Positions 26,164 to 34,443 of a DNA stretch of 64,000 nucleotides are shown piece by piece (positions within the stretch are counted from its first letter, which is position 1; the number at the start of each line of letters is the position of its first letter). The notes beneath the pieces are model-generated. The model was not told the origin of the DNA. It saw only the letters and a list, made by a program, of their open reading frames with translations, and did no database searches. The position numbers and the translations under genes were made by a program. Source of the stretch: Hyphomicrobiales bacterium (lineage in GTDB: Bacteria > Pseudomonadota > Alphaproteobacteria > Rhizobiales > Phreatobacteraceae); the NCBI GenBank assembly GCA_017304475.1, contig JAFKKV010000014.1, positions 415,677 to 479,676 on the forward strand. Reading direction: 5' to 3'.

Positions 26164-26991
26164 TCACGCCAAACGTAGCGGCCGTCTTTCTGCCGAGAGA
26201 GCAATGTATCGCTTTGGCGTGCTGTCCATTGCAAGTATTCTTGTGTATTTAATTCGCACTCGGCCTCCAGTTTTATTAGCGTATTGATCAAGACCCCACG
26301 TAAAAATACTTCCAAATTTATTCAAAACGTCTTTCGCCATACTAATTGATACTGTTCTGTGAAGATCGTTGTCAAAAACAGCCCCATGCCCAGAATTTAC
26401 ATTGAACGCAGCAACGCTAAAATCCTTCTCCATTAAGCTAGCATCTTCAACGTTCGCTTTAACATACTCGTGAGTTCTTTCGTTGAAAGTATCAATTATA
26501 TTATGACCACCAAGAATCTGCATTTCAGAAGCGCCATTTCCGATGATGGCGTGGCTTTGTCGTATTGCTGGCTCAACCTTTGCTACTAACGCTTCAATGT
26601 CTCCTGCCCGCCTCTCGATAAGTTGAGATATTTGAGGCGTTTTTGCAGGGTCATCTTCCCCCAGATTCCGGGCAATCACCCTTTTTACGAGGCCATAGAG
26701 AACGGGCGCGGCGCCGATTGCCCCAAGTCCCAGCACTTGACCCGGGCTTTGCTGCAAAAGCACCGAAAAATCGGCGATAATGCTGCCCTTCTTGAGGGCA
26801 GTTGCGCGTACCGCGTCTCGGCCAGGAAAATCTCCGCGCTGCCGAATCTTGCCTGTTTCGGCATAGTTCGTGACTAGCGCCAGGGTCCACGCAAACCCAG
26901 CAAGGGCCATATATCCATCGTACCCCTGAAACTGGTGCTGGTCGGCTGTATCGCCCGTCAGCTTCAGACGGAACGGAACTTGAGCTGCCAT
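26164..26991 (-). CDS. Uncharacterised soluble protein, first or second partner of a two-gene unit
   Basis: A 275-aa protein, family not assigned. The N-terminal part (VPFRLKLTGDTADQHQFQGY and LAGFAWTLALVTNYAETGKI) looks like a compact alpha/beta domain. A hydrophobic segment SPGQVLGLGAIGAAPVLYGLV (81-101) could be one membrane-associated helix, and the C-terminal part is a mixed domain ending RRPLRLA. It is encoded 73 bp after the two-TM protein gene in the same direction and upstream of Gabija. The base composition is clearly AT-richer than the flanks, indicating a separate origin. A sensor or effector partner in a defence system is possible but unproven. Confidence 0.75.
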   Translation of the reverse strand: MAAQVPFRLKLTGDTADQHQFQGYDGYMALAGFAWTLALVTNYAETGKIRQRGDFPGRDAVRATALKKGSIIADFSVLLQQSPGQVLGLGAIGAAPVLYGLVKRVIARNLGEDDPAKTPQISQLIERRAGDIEALVAKVEPAIRQSHAIIGNGASEMQILGGHNIIDTFNERTHEYVKANVEDASLMEKDFSVAAFNVNSGHGAVFDNDLHRTVSISMAKDVLNKFGSIFTWGLDQYANKTGGRVRIKYTRILAMDSTPKRYIALSAERRPLRLA

Positions 26992-27064
26992 GGTTGAGCC
27001 ATCCTGTTGAGCTTACTTGCCCGCCTTAACAAGCTTCTGCTATTCGCGCGGTGACTTTCCGCTG

Positions 27065-27652
27065 TCATGAGACGGTTACTTGCACAGACGATCGCGCAAC
27101 TGGCCACCATATCCTGTAAGAAGCGACACCACCGAAAGCTAAGGATGCCAAGACCACTAGCACGGCCAACCACTTCGCTACCCTAAATGTTATCTCTCCG
27201 GACTTCACTCGGCGCCACTCCTGTTTTAGCAGAGCCTGTGACGCCTTAATAAATTCCCCCTCCGCTTCTCTGATTTTCGCAACGGTAATATGCTCTTCAT
27301 TAGAAGTTATTATATTGAATTTCTTCATCGCCTCTATAAGAGCCGCCGAATGCACCTCTTTGTGATTCACTCTAAGTAATATATTGAAATTTGAACTATT
27401 TAACGAAACGAATAACGGTCCGAGTTTTTCCACCTTCTTCGCATGATTGTCATACTTCACTTTTACAGCATCATGAATTGCGTTTATTTGGGTTAAATAT
27501 GTAGTTAACTCGGAACGAAGCGCATCGATCCACGCCTGCCGAAATTCGGAAACCTTTTGCTCTTTACTAATTATCAATCCGAGCAGCGACACGGTGCCGG
27601 CGATAAGTGACGCAACCACTGCGCCTATGGCCGTTTCTGGAATATTGATCAT
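27065..27652 (-). CDS. Uncharacterised two-TM membrane protein
   Basis: A 195-aa protein with a membrane helix at about 8-28, a helical hydrophilic middle of 130 residues and a second helix at about 160-182. Right after the first helix comes a motif found in many phage- and island-encoded hypotheticals: SKEQKVSEFRQAWIDALRSE (29-48). The layout (membrane anchor, coiled middle, second anchor) is that of a membrane effector that could permeabilise the cell when triggered. The soluble partner gene follows 73 bp downstream. No function can be assigned. AT-rich codon use sets it apart from the host genes. Confidence 0.75.
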   Translation of the reverse strand: MINIPETAIGAVVASLIAGTVSLLGLIISKEQKVSEFRQAWIDALRSELTTYLTQINAIHDAVKVKYDNHAKKVEKLGPLFVSLNSSNFNILLRVNHKEVHSAALIEAMKKFNIITSNEEHITVAKIREAEGEFIKASQALLKQEWRRVKSGEITFRVAKWLAVLVVLASLAFGGVASYRIWWPVARSSVQVTVS

Positions 27653-28010
27653 TACCCAATGTTACTCCCCGTCACCAAGGTCCATACACTGATGCCAGCG
27701 GTCAAGGTCATTTCTAATTAGAAGTGTTCGCCAACGTAATGCGCAAGCGTCGACTAGGATGGCATACGCACGTCACTTACTTCGACAGAATGTCGACATC
27801 CGATCCGAGTGGCTTAATCATTGCGGAATGTTGGATCAATGTAGGCCAGCTTGATACTCGATGTCCGTTTCTAGCGCGCGTCAGAGGCAAACAGATCCGC
27901 ATAAGGTTCATTCGGAAACGCCGTCCATTGCGAAAGCACTCACCGGATTTCGGCGACAGGCAATTGCCCTGGCGCTCCCGTCCTTATCATGCGTGGGCGG
28001 AAGCGATGGC
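27653..28010. other. 358-bp noncoding gap between two cargo units
   Basis: No convincing gene on either strand; the plus-strand frame at 27724-28074 has shadow-like composition. It must hold the promoter for the two-TM protein unit and the end of the unit to its right. No clear T-tailed terminator. Confidence 0.5.
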
Positions 28011-28907
28011 TCATGTACCCTCGTGCCTTAGAGGGAGAACCCGATGCTGCTGGCGCTCCCACGTTTCGATGTAGAACAGAGCGGCCGAAGCGGCTGAGTT
28101 GATTGCAAGCCGCGCGATTCGCGGATCGATCCGACGAAAACCTTTCTCGCGCCCGTGCGCATCTCCTCCGTGCGTCCGTAATGCGCCAATGCCCTTCACG
28201 ACCGAAGTAAGGCCGCCGAGTACCTGGCGGATGTCCTGTTCGACCTCTGGAGGCAAGTCCGTTCGGCCGGGTGATAGGCCGAGTGGCTCCTGCACAGCGC
28301 GGATCAAACCGTCGATATCTTTCTTCGCTGGAAGCGGCAGCCCCAGTTCGATCAAAATAGAGCGACCCACCGCTTCGACAAGCGAGCAGGCAGCTGTAAC
28401 CGCGTCTTCGGGATCATCGTTGGCATTTAGTTGGGCGCGCGCGATCTCCGCCTGCACCGTGTCGAAGTTGATGGCCTCCACCTTGGTGATAAAGGGCTCG
28501 ACGATATTGCCCGCGGCTTCCCGTACCACTAAGTGCGCTTTGCCACCGACAACGGCCACAGCTAACCCGTCCGGTTCCAGAGCTCGGTTTAGATGCTCGC
28601 GAACCGCGGCAGCTCTGTTCGGTTCGGACAAATATTCGCGCGGGTCGCAGACTTTAAGCAGCACGCGCTTGATAAGCTCGTCGCCGTCCCACTGGCTGGC
28701 CGTCTGGCGCAAGAAATTGGTCGTCGCAGGGACACGCGAACTCGCACCGATCCTCATGTCGAGCCCGCAGTCGAGGAAGAACTGCTCTATCTTCGGGCCT
28801 GAGCGATAGATGCCAACCGGCACCGTCTGTTCGGGACCGCTACCGGTGCCGCCCGTGATGGTGTCGACGAGTGCTTTAATGACATAGGGCGAGAAGCGTC
28901 CGTTCAT
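28011..28907 (-). CDS. Abortive-infection family protein (Abi_C, HEPN-like C-terminus)
   Basis: A 298-aa protein. The C-terminal 120 residues match the abortive infection C-terminus family: KKDIDGLIRAVQEPLGLSPG (195-214), IRQVLGGLTSVVKGIGALR (226-244), THGGDAHGRE (245-254) and ARLAINSAASAALFYIETWE (265-284). R244 and H251 form an R-x6-H pattern like that of HEPN ribonucleases, so RNA cleavage is a reasonable inference. The N-terminal half (about 1-165) is unassigned and may sense the trigger. The ATG is 21 bp behind the DUF262/DUF1524 gene, so the two are likely co-expressed. Confidence 0.82.
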   Translation of the reverse strand: MNGRFSPYVIKALVDTITGGTGSGPEQTVPVGIYRSGPKIEQFFLDCGLDMRIGASSRVPATTNFLRQTASQWDGDELIKRVLLKVCDPREYLSEPNRAAAVREHLNRALEPDGLAVAVVGGKAHLVVREAAGNIVEPFITKVEAINFDTVQAEIARAQLNANDDPEDAVTAACSLVEAVGRSILIELGLPLPAKKDIDGLIRAVQEPLGLSPGRTDLPPEVEQDIRQVLGGLTSVVKGIGALRTHGGDAHGREKGFRRIDPRIARLAINSAASAALFYIETWERQQHRVLPLRHEGT

Positions 28908-28928
28908 CGAGAATGCCGCACGTTTATG

Positions 28929-30599
28929 TCACTGCGGCGTCTCGGCAGGACCAGGCCAGATCCGCTTTGCAATATCAAATAGAAGTTCAGCACGCTTCAT
29001 TATTTCCACTTCCCGCCAATTTGACTGAGCGAGCAACCAACGATTTAGTTCAATATGCGTGTTCGAAAGCTTTGCCATCTTTTCCGCAAACGACAAGTTG
29101 CCGAGCTCGCCATTGTATGCAGTCAAGGTCAAGTTTCCAAAAGTGTCTAATAGCCGCGAATGAACCGACCTTGCATCATCGCCAAGTTCGGAAATCCAGT
29201 CGCTGGTTAGCGTTTGTGGAAGCACATGCTCAATCGTCGCGCTGACCAAATTGACCGGCTCTTTGTGGGCAAATGACTCCTCAATCTTACAAAGTATAAA
29301 GCGAGTGGCCCCGCGCCCATACTGAGAGACACTCTTAAACGCTTCAGCAAACTCGGCGTTGGTTGGAAACCGCCTTCCGCCGGCCCCGGCTGACATCGCC
29401 GCAATAAGCCACTCAGCGTGATCGTCGGCTGGAAAGTTCTTTGCCCACAGAAGAAACAACTTGTTCAGAGCATTGGTCGGGACAACACAAGCTGCGCGAC
29501 GCACGACGAACGATTCGATCAGGCTAAGACATTTGTCCAATTCTTCAGTGGCGATTCGCCCGGTGCGATGGCCTTCCAACAGTCGGAGCAACAGGGGATA
29601 CGAAGTTCCGACGTCCAGGCTTTTGATATTTTCAAGTCGGGCGCGGATTGTTGGCGATGATTCTAGCTGGGGGTCAAGGACGCTGGCATACATATTCGCG
29701 AAGTTATTCATTCGCTGAATTTCGGCCTCAACCTCCGCTGGGGTTGACATGCCTTTGAGATGCGCTTTCGTCGCAGAATAAATCCCGCGCTGATAGATAT
29801 TATCGCCATCTTTCATAGCATAGTGACGAAGGAACTCGGTCAAATTCTCCCCGAGCTGCCGCTCCATGGGCAGCCAGTAGCGGGAATATATTCGCTCCTG
29901 CTCACCACCCACCGACATAGAGTGTCGGAATCGCATGAGAATATAATTTCTGACAAGGTCAGCCTGAGTTAATGGCTCACCCTTGAAATTGAGACTTTCG
30001 AAAATGAGGTAAGGATCATCATCATCTCCGAGATTAATCATCACAATGTGCAGAGCGTGCTCGACAGTTGCCAAAACACGACTACAATCAATCATGTCCC
30101 CATTGTTATCGACGCCTGTTTCAAGTTGCCGCTTGAAAAACTCGTAAGCCTCCGTCATCAAGCCCTCGCCATCCGGAATGACGCGGTCGAGTACGATTGA
30201 CTTGTATGTGTGGCGATCGGCCTGCGTCGGCACGAACTTAAGTGTATCTTCAGGATCACGGAAGCGATTAGTCAAATATACTTCGTGAATTCTATCCGCC
30301 GTATTTTTATCGACTGCATCGCGCAGCGCTGCCAATAGAATTGAAATCGTTGTAAGGCGCTGCTGGCCATCGATGATTAGGTATTTACTCACTCCCACTG
30401 GCACGCTACGCGCCGGTACCGAAACAATCGTTCCCATAAAATGCGATGATTTCTCGTCCGCGTCATATTGAACAAGCATATCATCCCACAGAGCCTGCCA
30501 GTGTTGCTTCTTCCACGAGTAAGGCCTCTGGAACAGAGGGATTAAATTTTGCTTTTCACCGTTGAAATATTGGATCACTTTCGCAGGCGACGCTTCCAT
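28929..30599 (-). CDS. DUF262/DUF1524 protein (GmrSD/BrxU-type restriction enzyme family)
   Basis: A 556-aa fusion of both halves of the GmrSD type. The DUF262 part has QRPYSW (24-29) and DGQQRLTT (77-84), a ParB/Srx-like nucleotide-binding core. The DUF1524 part has the HNH-like nuclease motif IEHVLPQ (456-462, H458) and GNLTLT (488-493). GmrSD and BrxU cleave phage DNA carrying glucosylated or other modified cytosines, so this is probably a modification-dependent nuclease; the target is unknown. It is the promoter-proximal gene of a two-gene unit with the Abi_C protein. Many AT-rich codons (AAT, ATT, TTT) mark foreign origin. Confidence 0.88.
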   Translation of the reverse strand: MEASPAKVIQYFNGEKQNLIPLFQRPYSWKKQHWQALWDDMLVQYDADEKSSHFMGTIVSVPARSVPVGVSKYLIIDGQQRLTTISILLAALRDAVDKNTADRIHEVYLTNRFRDPEDTLKFVPTQADRHTYKSIVLDRVIPDGEGLMTEAYEFFKRQLETGVDNNGDMIDCSRVLATVEHALHIVMINLGDDDDPYLIFESLNFKGEPLTQADLVRNYILMRFRHSMSVGGEQERIYSRYWLPMERQLGENLTEFLRHYAMKDGDNIYQRGIYSATKAHLKGMSTPAEVEAEIQRMNNFANMYASVLDPQLESSPTIRARLENIKSLDVGTSYPLLLRLLEGHRTGRIATEELDKCLSLIESFVVRRAACVVPTNALNKLFLLWAKNFPADDHAEWLIAAMSAGAGGRRFPTNAEFAEAFKSVSQYGRGATRFILCKIEESFAHKEPVNLVSATIEHVLPQTLTSDWISELGDDARSVHSRLLDTFGNLTLTAYNGELGNLSFAEKMAKLSNTHIELNRWLLAQSNWREVEIMKRAELLFDIAKRIWPGPAETPQ

Positions 30600-30832
30600 T
30601 TTTGACCTTCAATCTTCGGTAGGCGCATTCTGGACCTGCAACAAACCTTAGGGTGAATTGCGAGGTTTCTTCAAGTCCAATGGCGCAAATTTCGCAGCCC
30701 TTTGCACTTGAATCGCTCAAGGTCCTCTGCACGGCGGTGAAGTTCCATTCGGCGGGTGCATACCCTTGAATTTTGGGAACCGGGCCTAGCTCCCCGAGGC
30801 AACAGGACCAGAAACCCATCGGGCCCAGTCAC

Positions 30833-32083
30833 ATGCCAGAGCATCTCACCCGCCGCGAAATGTACGACCTCGTCTGGTCAGGACCGTTGGCCGATGTCGC
30901 CTCAAAGCTCGGCATCGGCGAATGGACGCTACGGAACCTTTGCCAGCAGCACCGCGTCCCCCTTCCCGTGCCTAGCTATTGGCGGGACAAGGAGGCGGGC
31001 AAGCGCGTCAAGCAGACGATCTTCGCCGCGACCAGCGATCCGTCCTTCGAGCTGATCTCACTCGATTCCACCAAGCCAATTGATCCCACAGTTCAAGAAG
31101 CACTGCTGCGCAAGCGCGCTGCTGTTGCGAAACCACTTACCCCCAAGGCGCCGAAACCGCTCACGGAGCCAACTGATTGGCAACCGATCTCGCAGGCACA
31201 TCCCATTCTACAGAAGACGGCCCGCGCCCTTCGCGCCGCCAAGCCGGATGGCTACGACGTGATCGACCTCGCGGGCGAGGGCATTTTGACCGTGACATGC
31301 AGCAAAGATTCGGTCGAACGTGCGATCTTCCTTCTCGAGACGCTGGTCCGGCAGGTTGAGGTTAGGGGTATGGGCTGCGCGGTCTCTGGCAAGGAAGTGA
31401 CCGTAAAGCGAGGCGCCGAGAGCCTGACATTCACGCTCAATGAGACCATCGCCCGCAAGCCGCACGAGCCGACGATTGAGGACTTGAAGGCCGAGTCCCG
31501 TCGCCTTCGGAGCGGCGGCAGCGACTATTCCTACTATTGGAACAAGGCTTACCCCGAGTTTGATCGCGTCCCGACAGGTCAGCTTGTCGTTTCGATCACG
31601 TCGTGGGGACATTGGGGCCCCAGGCGAAACTGGAAAGACAGCACGCGCACGTCCTTGAATTCCCAGATCGAGATAGTCGCCCAGGCATTCGATGAATCGC
31701 TTGATGACCAACGCAAGCGGCGCCTTGAACAGGAACGGCAGTCACGCATCGGGCGACGGGCCGAGGAAAATCGCGGACGAGCCGAACAGCGCAGGAAGCG
31801 AGAAGAAGCGCGCGAGGCGGTCGTGGCAGAGATCGTAGACCTCAGAATGAGAGCCGATCGCCTTCGCAACTGGATTGATTGGGCAAAGCCGATCGACGAT
31901 CCAGACGCCAGCCGCATGGTTGCCTGGGGACATGATCGATTGGCGAAAATCGAAAGGGCCCTCGACCCAAGCTCGCTTGGGGCCCGCCTTCGGGAGCGAG
32001 AGCTTTTCCCCGAACTCGACCCCTACGCCCCTTTGCCGACCGATCCTGACACCGAAACGGACCTGCCACTTGAACGGAAATAG
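30833..32083 (+). CDS. Uncharacterised 416-aa protein with N-terminal HTH-like domain
   Basis: The start MPEHLTRREMYDLVWSGPLADVASKLGIGEWTL matches a widespread uncharacterised N-terminal domain (LTREELYELVW type) that resembles a homeodomain-like HTH, followed by RVPLPVPSYWRDK. A middle domain (about 110-290) includes SYYWNKAYPEFDRVPTGQLV. A long charged coiled coil follows (RRLEQERQSRIGRRAEENRG onward, about 298-350). Function unknown; a DNA-binding regulator or scaffold is suggested only by the N-terminus. The ATG at 30833 was preferred to 30773 because the conserved domain begins there. It is the last gene before the right attachment repeat. Confidence 0.8.
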   Translation: MPEHLTRREMYDLVWSGPLADVASKLGIGEWTLRNLCQQHRVPLPVPSYWRDKEAGKRVKQTIFAATSDPSFELISLDSTKPIDPTVQEALLRKRAAVAKPLTPKAPKPLTEPTDWQPISQAHPILQKTARALRAAKPDGYDVIDLAGEGILTVTCSKDSVERAIFLLETLVRQVEVRGMGCAVSGKEVTVKRGAESLTFTLNETIARKPHEPTIEDLKAESRRLRSGGSDYSYYWNKAYPEFDRVPTGQLVVSITSWGHWGPRRNWKDSTRTSLNSQIEIVAQAFDESLDDQRKRRLEQERQSRIGRRAEENRGRAEQRRKREEAREAVVAEIVDLRMRADRLRNWIDWAKPIDDPDASRMVAWGHDRLAKIERALDPSSLGARLRERELFPELDPYAPLPTDPDTETDLPLERK

Positions 32084-32089
32084 GTCGCG

Positions 32090-32107
32090 GGTTACAGCGC
32101 GGTTACG
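32090..32107. promoter_or_regulatory. Candidate integrase arm-type site, right end
   Basis: GGTTACAGCGCGGTTACG, two GGTTAC units 11 bp apart, 151 bp inside the right attachment repeat. It matches the site at 15210-15227 inside the left end at 16 of 18 positions and is in the same orientation. Confidence 0.4.
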
Positions 32108-32257
32108 ACTGCGCCTATCGAATACGTTCTATGGCGTTCACACTAGTTCAGCAGGTTCATTGTGGGATAAATTCTTCCCCGCATCGGAAGCGACCCCGAT
32201 TACACTTCTGGCGAATTTCTGACATCGGCCTGAATATCCCAGACGATTCAATTTCTG

Positions 32258-32347
32258 CCTTGCCAAGGTTGGGGTCGAGGGTTCGAATCCCTTCTCCCGC
32301 TCCAATTTGTCTCTTCATAGCCGCCGCCCGAACTTCCGGAGAATTCC
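32258..32347 (+). repeat. attR: right 90-bp direct repeat, with tRNA-Gly 3' fragment
   Basis: Identical to 14858-14947. Bases 32258-32304 are the 3' part of tRNA-Gly including CCA, without a 5' half, so this is a remnant of the original chromosomal tRNA gene displaced by the island. The imperfect extension of the repeat runs to about 32680. Confidence 0.95.
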
Positions 32348-32348
32348 G

Positions 32349-32546
32349 ATGACATTCGCATCCGTGAAGTCGTTCATGCGCGCTATCGACATCGATTTCC
32401 TGCGCGTCGACGGCGCCGCCGAAACCGCCCGTTTCTTCGTGCCTAACCCGGGCCGCCGCATCGAGATCGCGCCGCGCGGCGTCACCGTGACCCGCCGCAC
32501 CGTCAAGCCGCGCTCGCGCGTCAAGCGCTTCATCCGCATTTCCTGA
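32349..32546 (+). CDS. Conserved 65-aa hypothetical protein, copy 2 (chromosome side)
   Basis: Encodes MTFASVKSFMRAIDIDFLRV at the start and the same Arg-rich C-terminus as the copy at 14949-15146, with two amino-acid differences. By integration logic this is the original chromosomal gene, now cut off from the tRNA promoter. It has the same GGAG ahead of its ATG and a stronger hairpin after it (GGGCGC-AAA-GCGCCC at 32558-32572). Whether it is still transcribed depends on readthrough from the island. Confidence 0.75.
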   Translation: MTFASVKSFMRAIDIDFLRVDGAAETARFFVPNPGRRIEIAPRGVTVTRRTVKPRSRVKRFIRIS

Positions 32547-32976
32547 AGCGGATTTTGGGGCGCAAAGCGCCCTCCTCCCGATAGTACCCAAATAGCGAAC
32601 AGCGGCCGTTTTATATTGCGGTCACGAGCTCCGTTGCGACAGCGACCGTGACGTCGTGATGTTGAGCCCGGTCGCGCCTGTCGGTCAGGCCTTGCCTTGA
32701 CCTGAACCGCCTCTCCTCCGCTCCCAAGCCACCGCCCGCACCGCCGCTGATCTAGGCCGTCCGTGGAAGCCTCCTCCTCGGACAGGTCGTGCGCGATCAC
32801 GGCATGGGAGACCTTGCCGGCGGCCGTAGGCGATCCGCTGCGTGATCGACCCCACAATACCGGCGCGGCCCGGCCCTGGCAGCCGCGCGATTGACGCGTG
32901 CGCGGAGGACCGGTCGTCAGGCGCGTCCACCCGGAACCCATCGGAGGCGATCGACGGAAGGTCTTGTCGGCTGAAC
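32547..32976. other. 430-bp gap: repeat extension and possible gene remnant
   Basis: The first 135 bp continue the imperfect island-flanking repeat (compare 15147-15280). From 32690 to 32976 no intact gene is seen on either strand. The minus frame 32685-33032 is open and overlaps the start of the hydratase region but its product resembles nothing, so this may be decayed coding DNA. Confidence 0.4.
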
Positions 32977-33759
32977 TCAGACGAAGGAAACGCCGATGGC
33001 GCCGAGCGGGCCGTAATCGGCATGGATGACATCGCCCTTCCTGATGTCGACCGGTCGCGTGAAAGATCCGCCGAGCACGATCTGCCCCCGCTTCAGCCCG
33101 GTGCCGACATCATGCAGCTTGTTGACCAGCCACGCGATGCCCGCGGCCGGATGCCCCATGATCGCCGCGGAGACCCCCGATTCCTCGATGACGCCGTTTT
33201 GCGACAAGGTGGCGCCGATCCAGCGCAGGTCGACGTCGAAGGGCCGGATCGTGCGGCCGCCGATGACGATCGCGCCGAAGGCCGCATTGTCGGCAATCGT
33301 GTCGACGATCGCCCGCGGCACCTCGGTGCGGTAGTCGATGATCTCCAGGGCCGGCACCACCTGTTCGGTCGCACGCATCACGTCATGGATCCGGCAGCCG
33401 GGGCCGGCGAGATCCTCACCCATGATGAAGGCGAGCTCGACCTCGAGCCGCGGCCTGATGAAGGCCCCCGCCGAGATCTGGGCCCCGTCATTATAGATCG
33501 CATCGTCGAGGATGCGGCCATAGTCCGGCTCGTTGATCTTCGAGGCCATCTGCATGGCGCGCGACGTCAGCCCGATCTTGTGCCCGGCAAGACGCGCGCC
33601 AGCGGCGATGCGGCTGTCGGCCCAGAGATCCTGGACCCGGTAGGCGTCGGCGATGCCCATGCCGGGGAACATCTTCGAAAGCTGGATGCTGGGCACGCGC
33701 TCGCGCTCGGCCTTCAGGATGGCCTCGGCTGCGGCCCGATGATCGTCTTCGCTCAGCAC
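32977..33759 (-). CDS. 2-keto-4-pentenoate / 2-oxohept-4-ene-1,7-dioate hydratase family protein
   Basis: A 260-aa enzyme of the HpaH/MhpD/DmpE fold. Typical segments are GHKIGLTSRAMQ (near 58-69), PRLEVELAFIMGEDL with the metal-binding E-x-E (E102 and E104 region), PALEIIDYR and HPAAGIAWLVNKL near the end. The GTG start at 33759 places the first conserved residues (LSEDDHRAAAEAIL) at the N-terminus and gives a normal length; the frame is open further upstream without homology. It is the third gene after a TctC binding protein and a GlcG-like protein, suggesting use of an aromatic or dicarboxylate compound. Confidence 0.85.
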   Translation of the reverse strand: MLSEDDHRAAAEAILKAERERVPSIQLSKMFPGMGIADAYRVQDLWADSRIAAGARLAGHKIGLTSRAMQMASKINEPDYGRILDDAIYNDGAQISAGAFIRPRLEVELAFIMGEDLAGPGCRIHDVMRATEQVVPALEIIDYRTEVPRAIVDTIADNAAFGAIVIGGRTIRPFDVDLRWIGATLSQNGVIEESGVSAAIMGHPAAGIAWLVNKLHDVGTGLKRGQIVLGGSFTRPVDIRKGDVIHADYGPLGAIGVSFV

Positions 33760-33904
33760 GACGGGACTTTCTTCAATTTTCAGGAGGTCGCGGGGACGTC
33801 GCGACAAAGCATCGCCGCGCCCTCGCCCATGCGAGCGCGGCAATGCCGGCGGGAGGAGAGCCAGGGCCGGTCGCCGCCCTGGCGCGGCGAAGCAGGAGGC
33901 GCGG

Positions 33905-34429
33905 TTACGCCGAGCGGTCGCCGAGGCCGACCTTGGCGTAGATCTCGGCAATGTGCTGCTTCACGCTGTCGGGCGTGGTGTCGTGTTCCGGTTTGTGCAG
34001 CCAGCCGACCTTTGCCCGCGCATAGCGGCCGATTTCCTCGTCCTGGTCGCCGGTGGCGCCGCTGATGCCGTAGGCTCCGACCATTTCGGAGCCCTTGAAA
34101 ACAGGCGCGCAGCCGCCCGAGGCGACGATCTGGCCATTGGTGAAGATCGCCGCGTTGACCAGCATTTGCGGATTGCGTTCCTTGAACCACTGCTGGATGA
34201 CCTGGCCATCCGGGAAGCGTGGGCTCATCGACCGGAAGGCGGCGACGGTGAACGCCTTGGCGCGCGCGATGTCCGGCGTGATGAAGCCGGCATCGTCCAT
34301 TTTCTCGAGCGCAATGAGATGTCCTTCGGGCCCGACGATCGCGGTCGAGATCGGCACGCCCATCTCGGTTGCCTTCTCGGTCACGGCCAGGATGAATTCG
34401 CGGCATTCCGCAACGCGCAGCTTGGGCAT
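33905..34429 (-). CDS. GlcG/HbpS family protein (DUF336)
   Basis: A 174-aa protein of the family known as GlcG, PduO C-terminal domain or HbpS heme-binding protein. The typical regions PISTAIVGPEGHLIALEKMD, ARAKAFTVAAFR and GCAPVF...GAYGISGATGDQDEEI are present. These proteins accompany many catabolic gene sets, but their exact role is mostly unknown; some bind heme or cobalamin. It starts 14 bp after the TctC-type gene and is followed after 145 bp by the hydratase gene, consistent with one operon under the divergent LysR regulator. No signal peptide. Confidence 0.85.
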   Translation of the reverse strand: MPKLRVAECREFILAVTEKATEMGVPISTAIVGPEGHLIALEKMDDAGFITPDIARAKAFTVAAFRSMSPRFPDGQVIQQWFKERNPQMLVNAAIFTNGQIVASGGCAPVFKGSEMVGAYGISGATGDQDEEIGRYARAKVGWLHKPEHDTTPDSVKQHIAEIYAKVGLGDRSA

Positions 34430-34443
34430 GATGTGTTCCTTCT

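Noticed and set aside
27724..28074. 116-codon plus-strand frame in the cargo gap
   Set aside because: Composition and Arg/Cys/His/Trp content are those of noncoding sequence, and it runs into the Abi_C gene.
30556..30819. Possible 87-aa minus-strand protein (GCEICAIGLEETSQF...) overlapping the start of the DUF262/DUF1524 gene
   Set aside because: The middle looks protein-like, but the 44-bp overlap, lack of RBS and unrecognised sequence leave it too weak to annotate.
14858..32347. Interpretation of the island as a conjugative element or complete prophage
   Set aside because: No relaxase, type IV secretion, capsid, portal, terminase or tail gene is visible.
32685..33032. Minus-strand frame right of attR (115 codons)
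   Set aside because: No start signal or similarity; treated as possible decayed sequence only.
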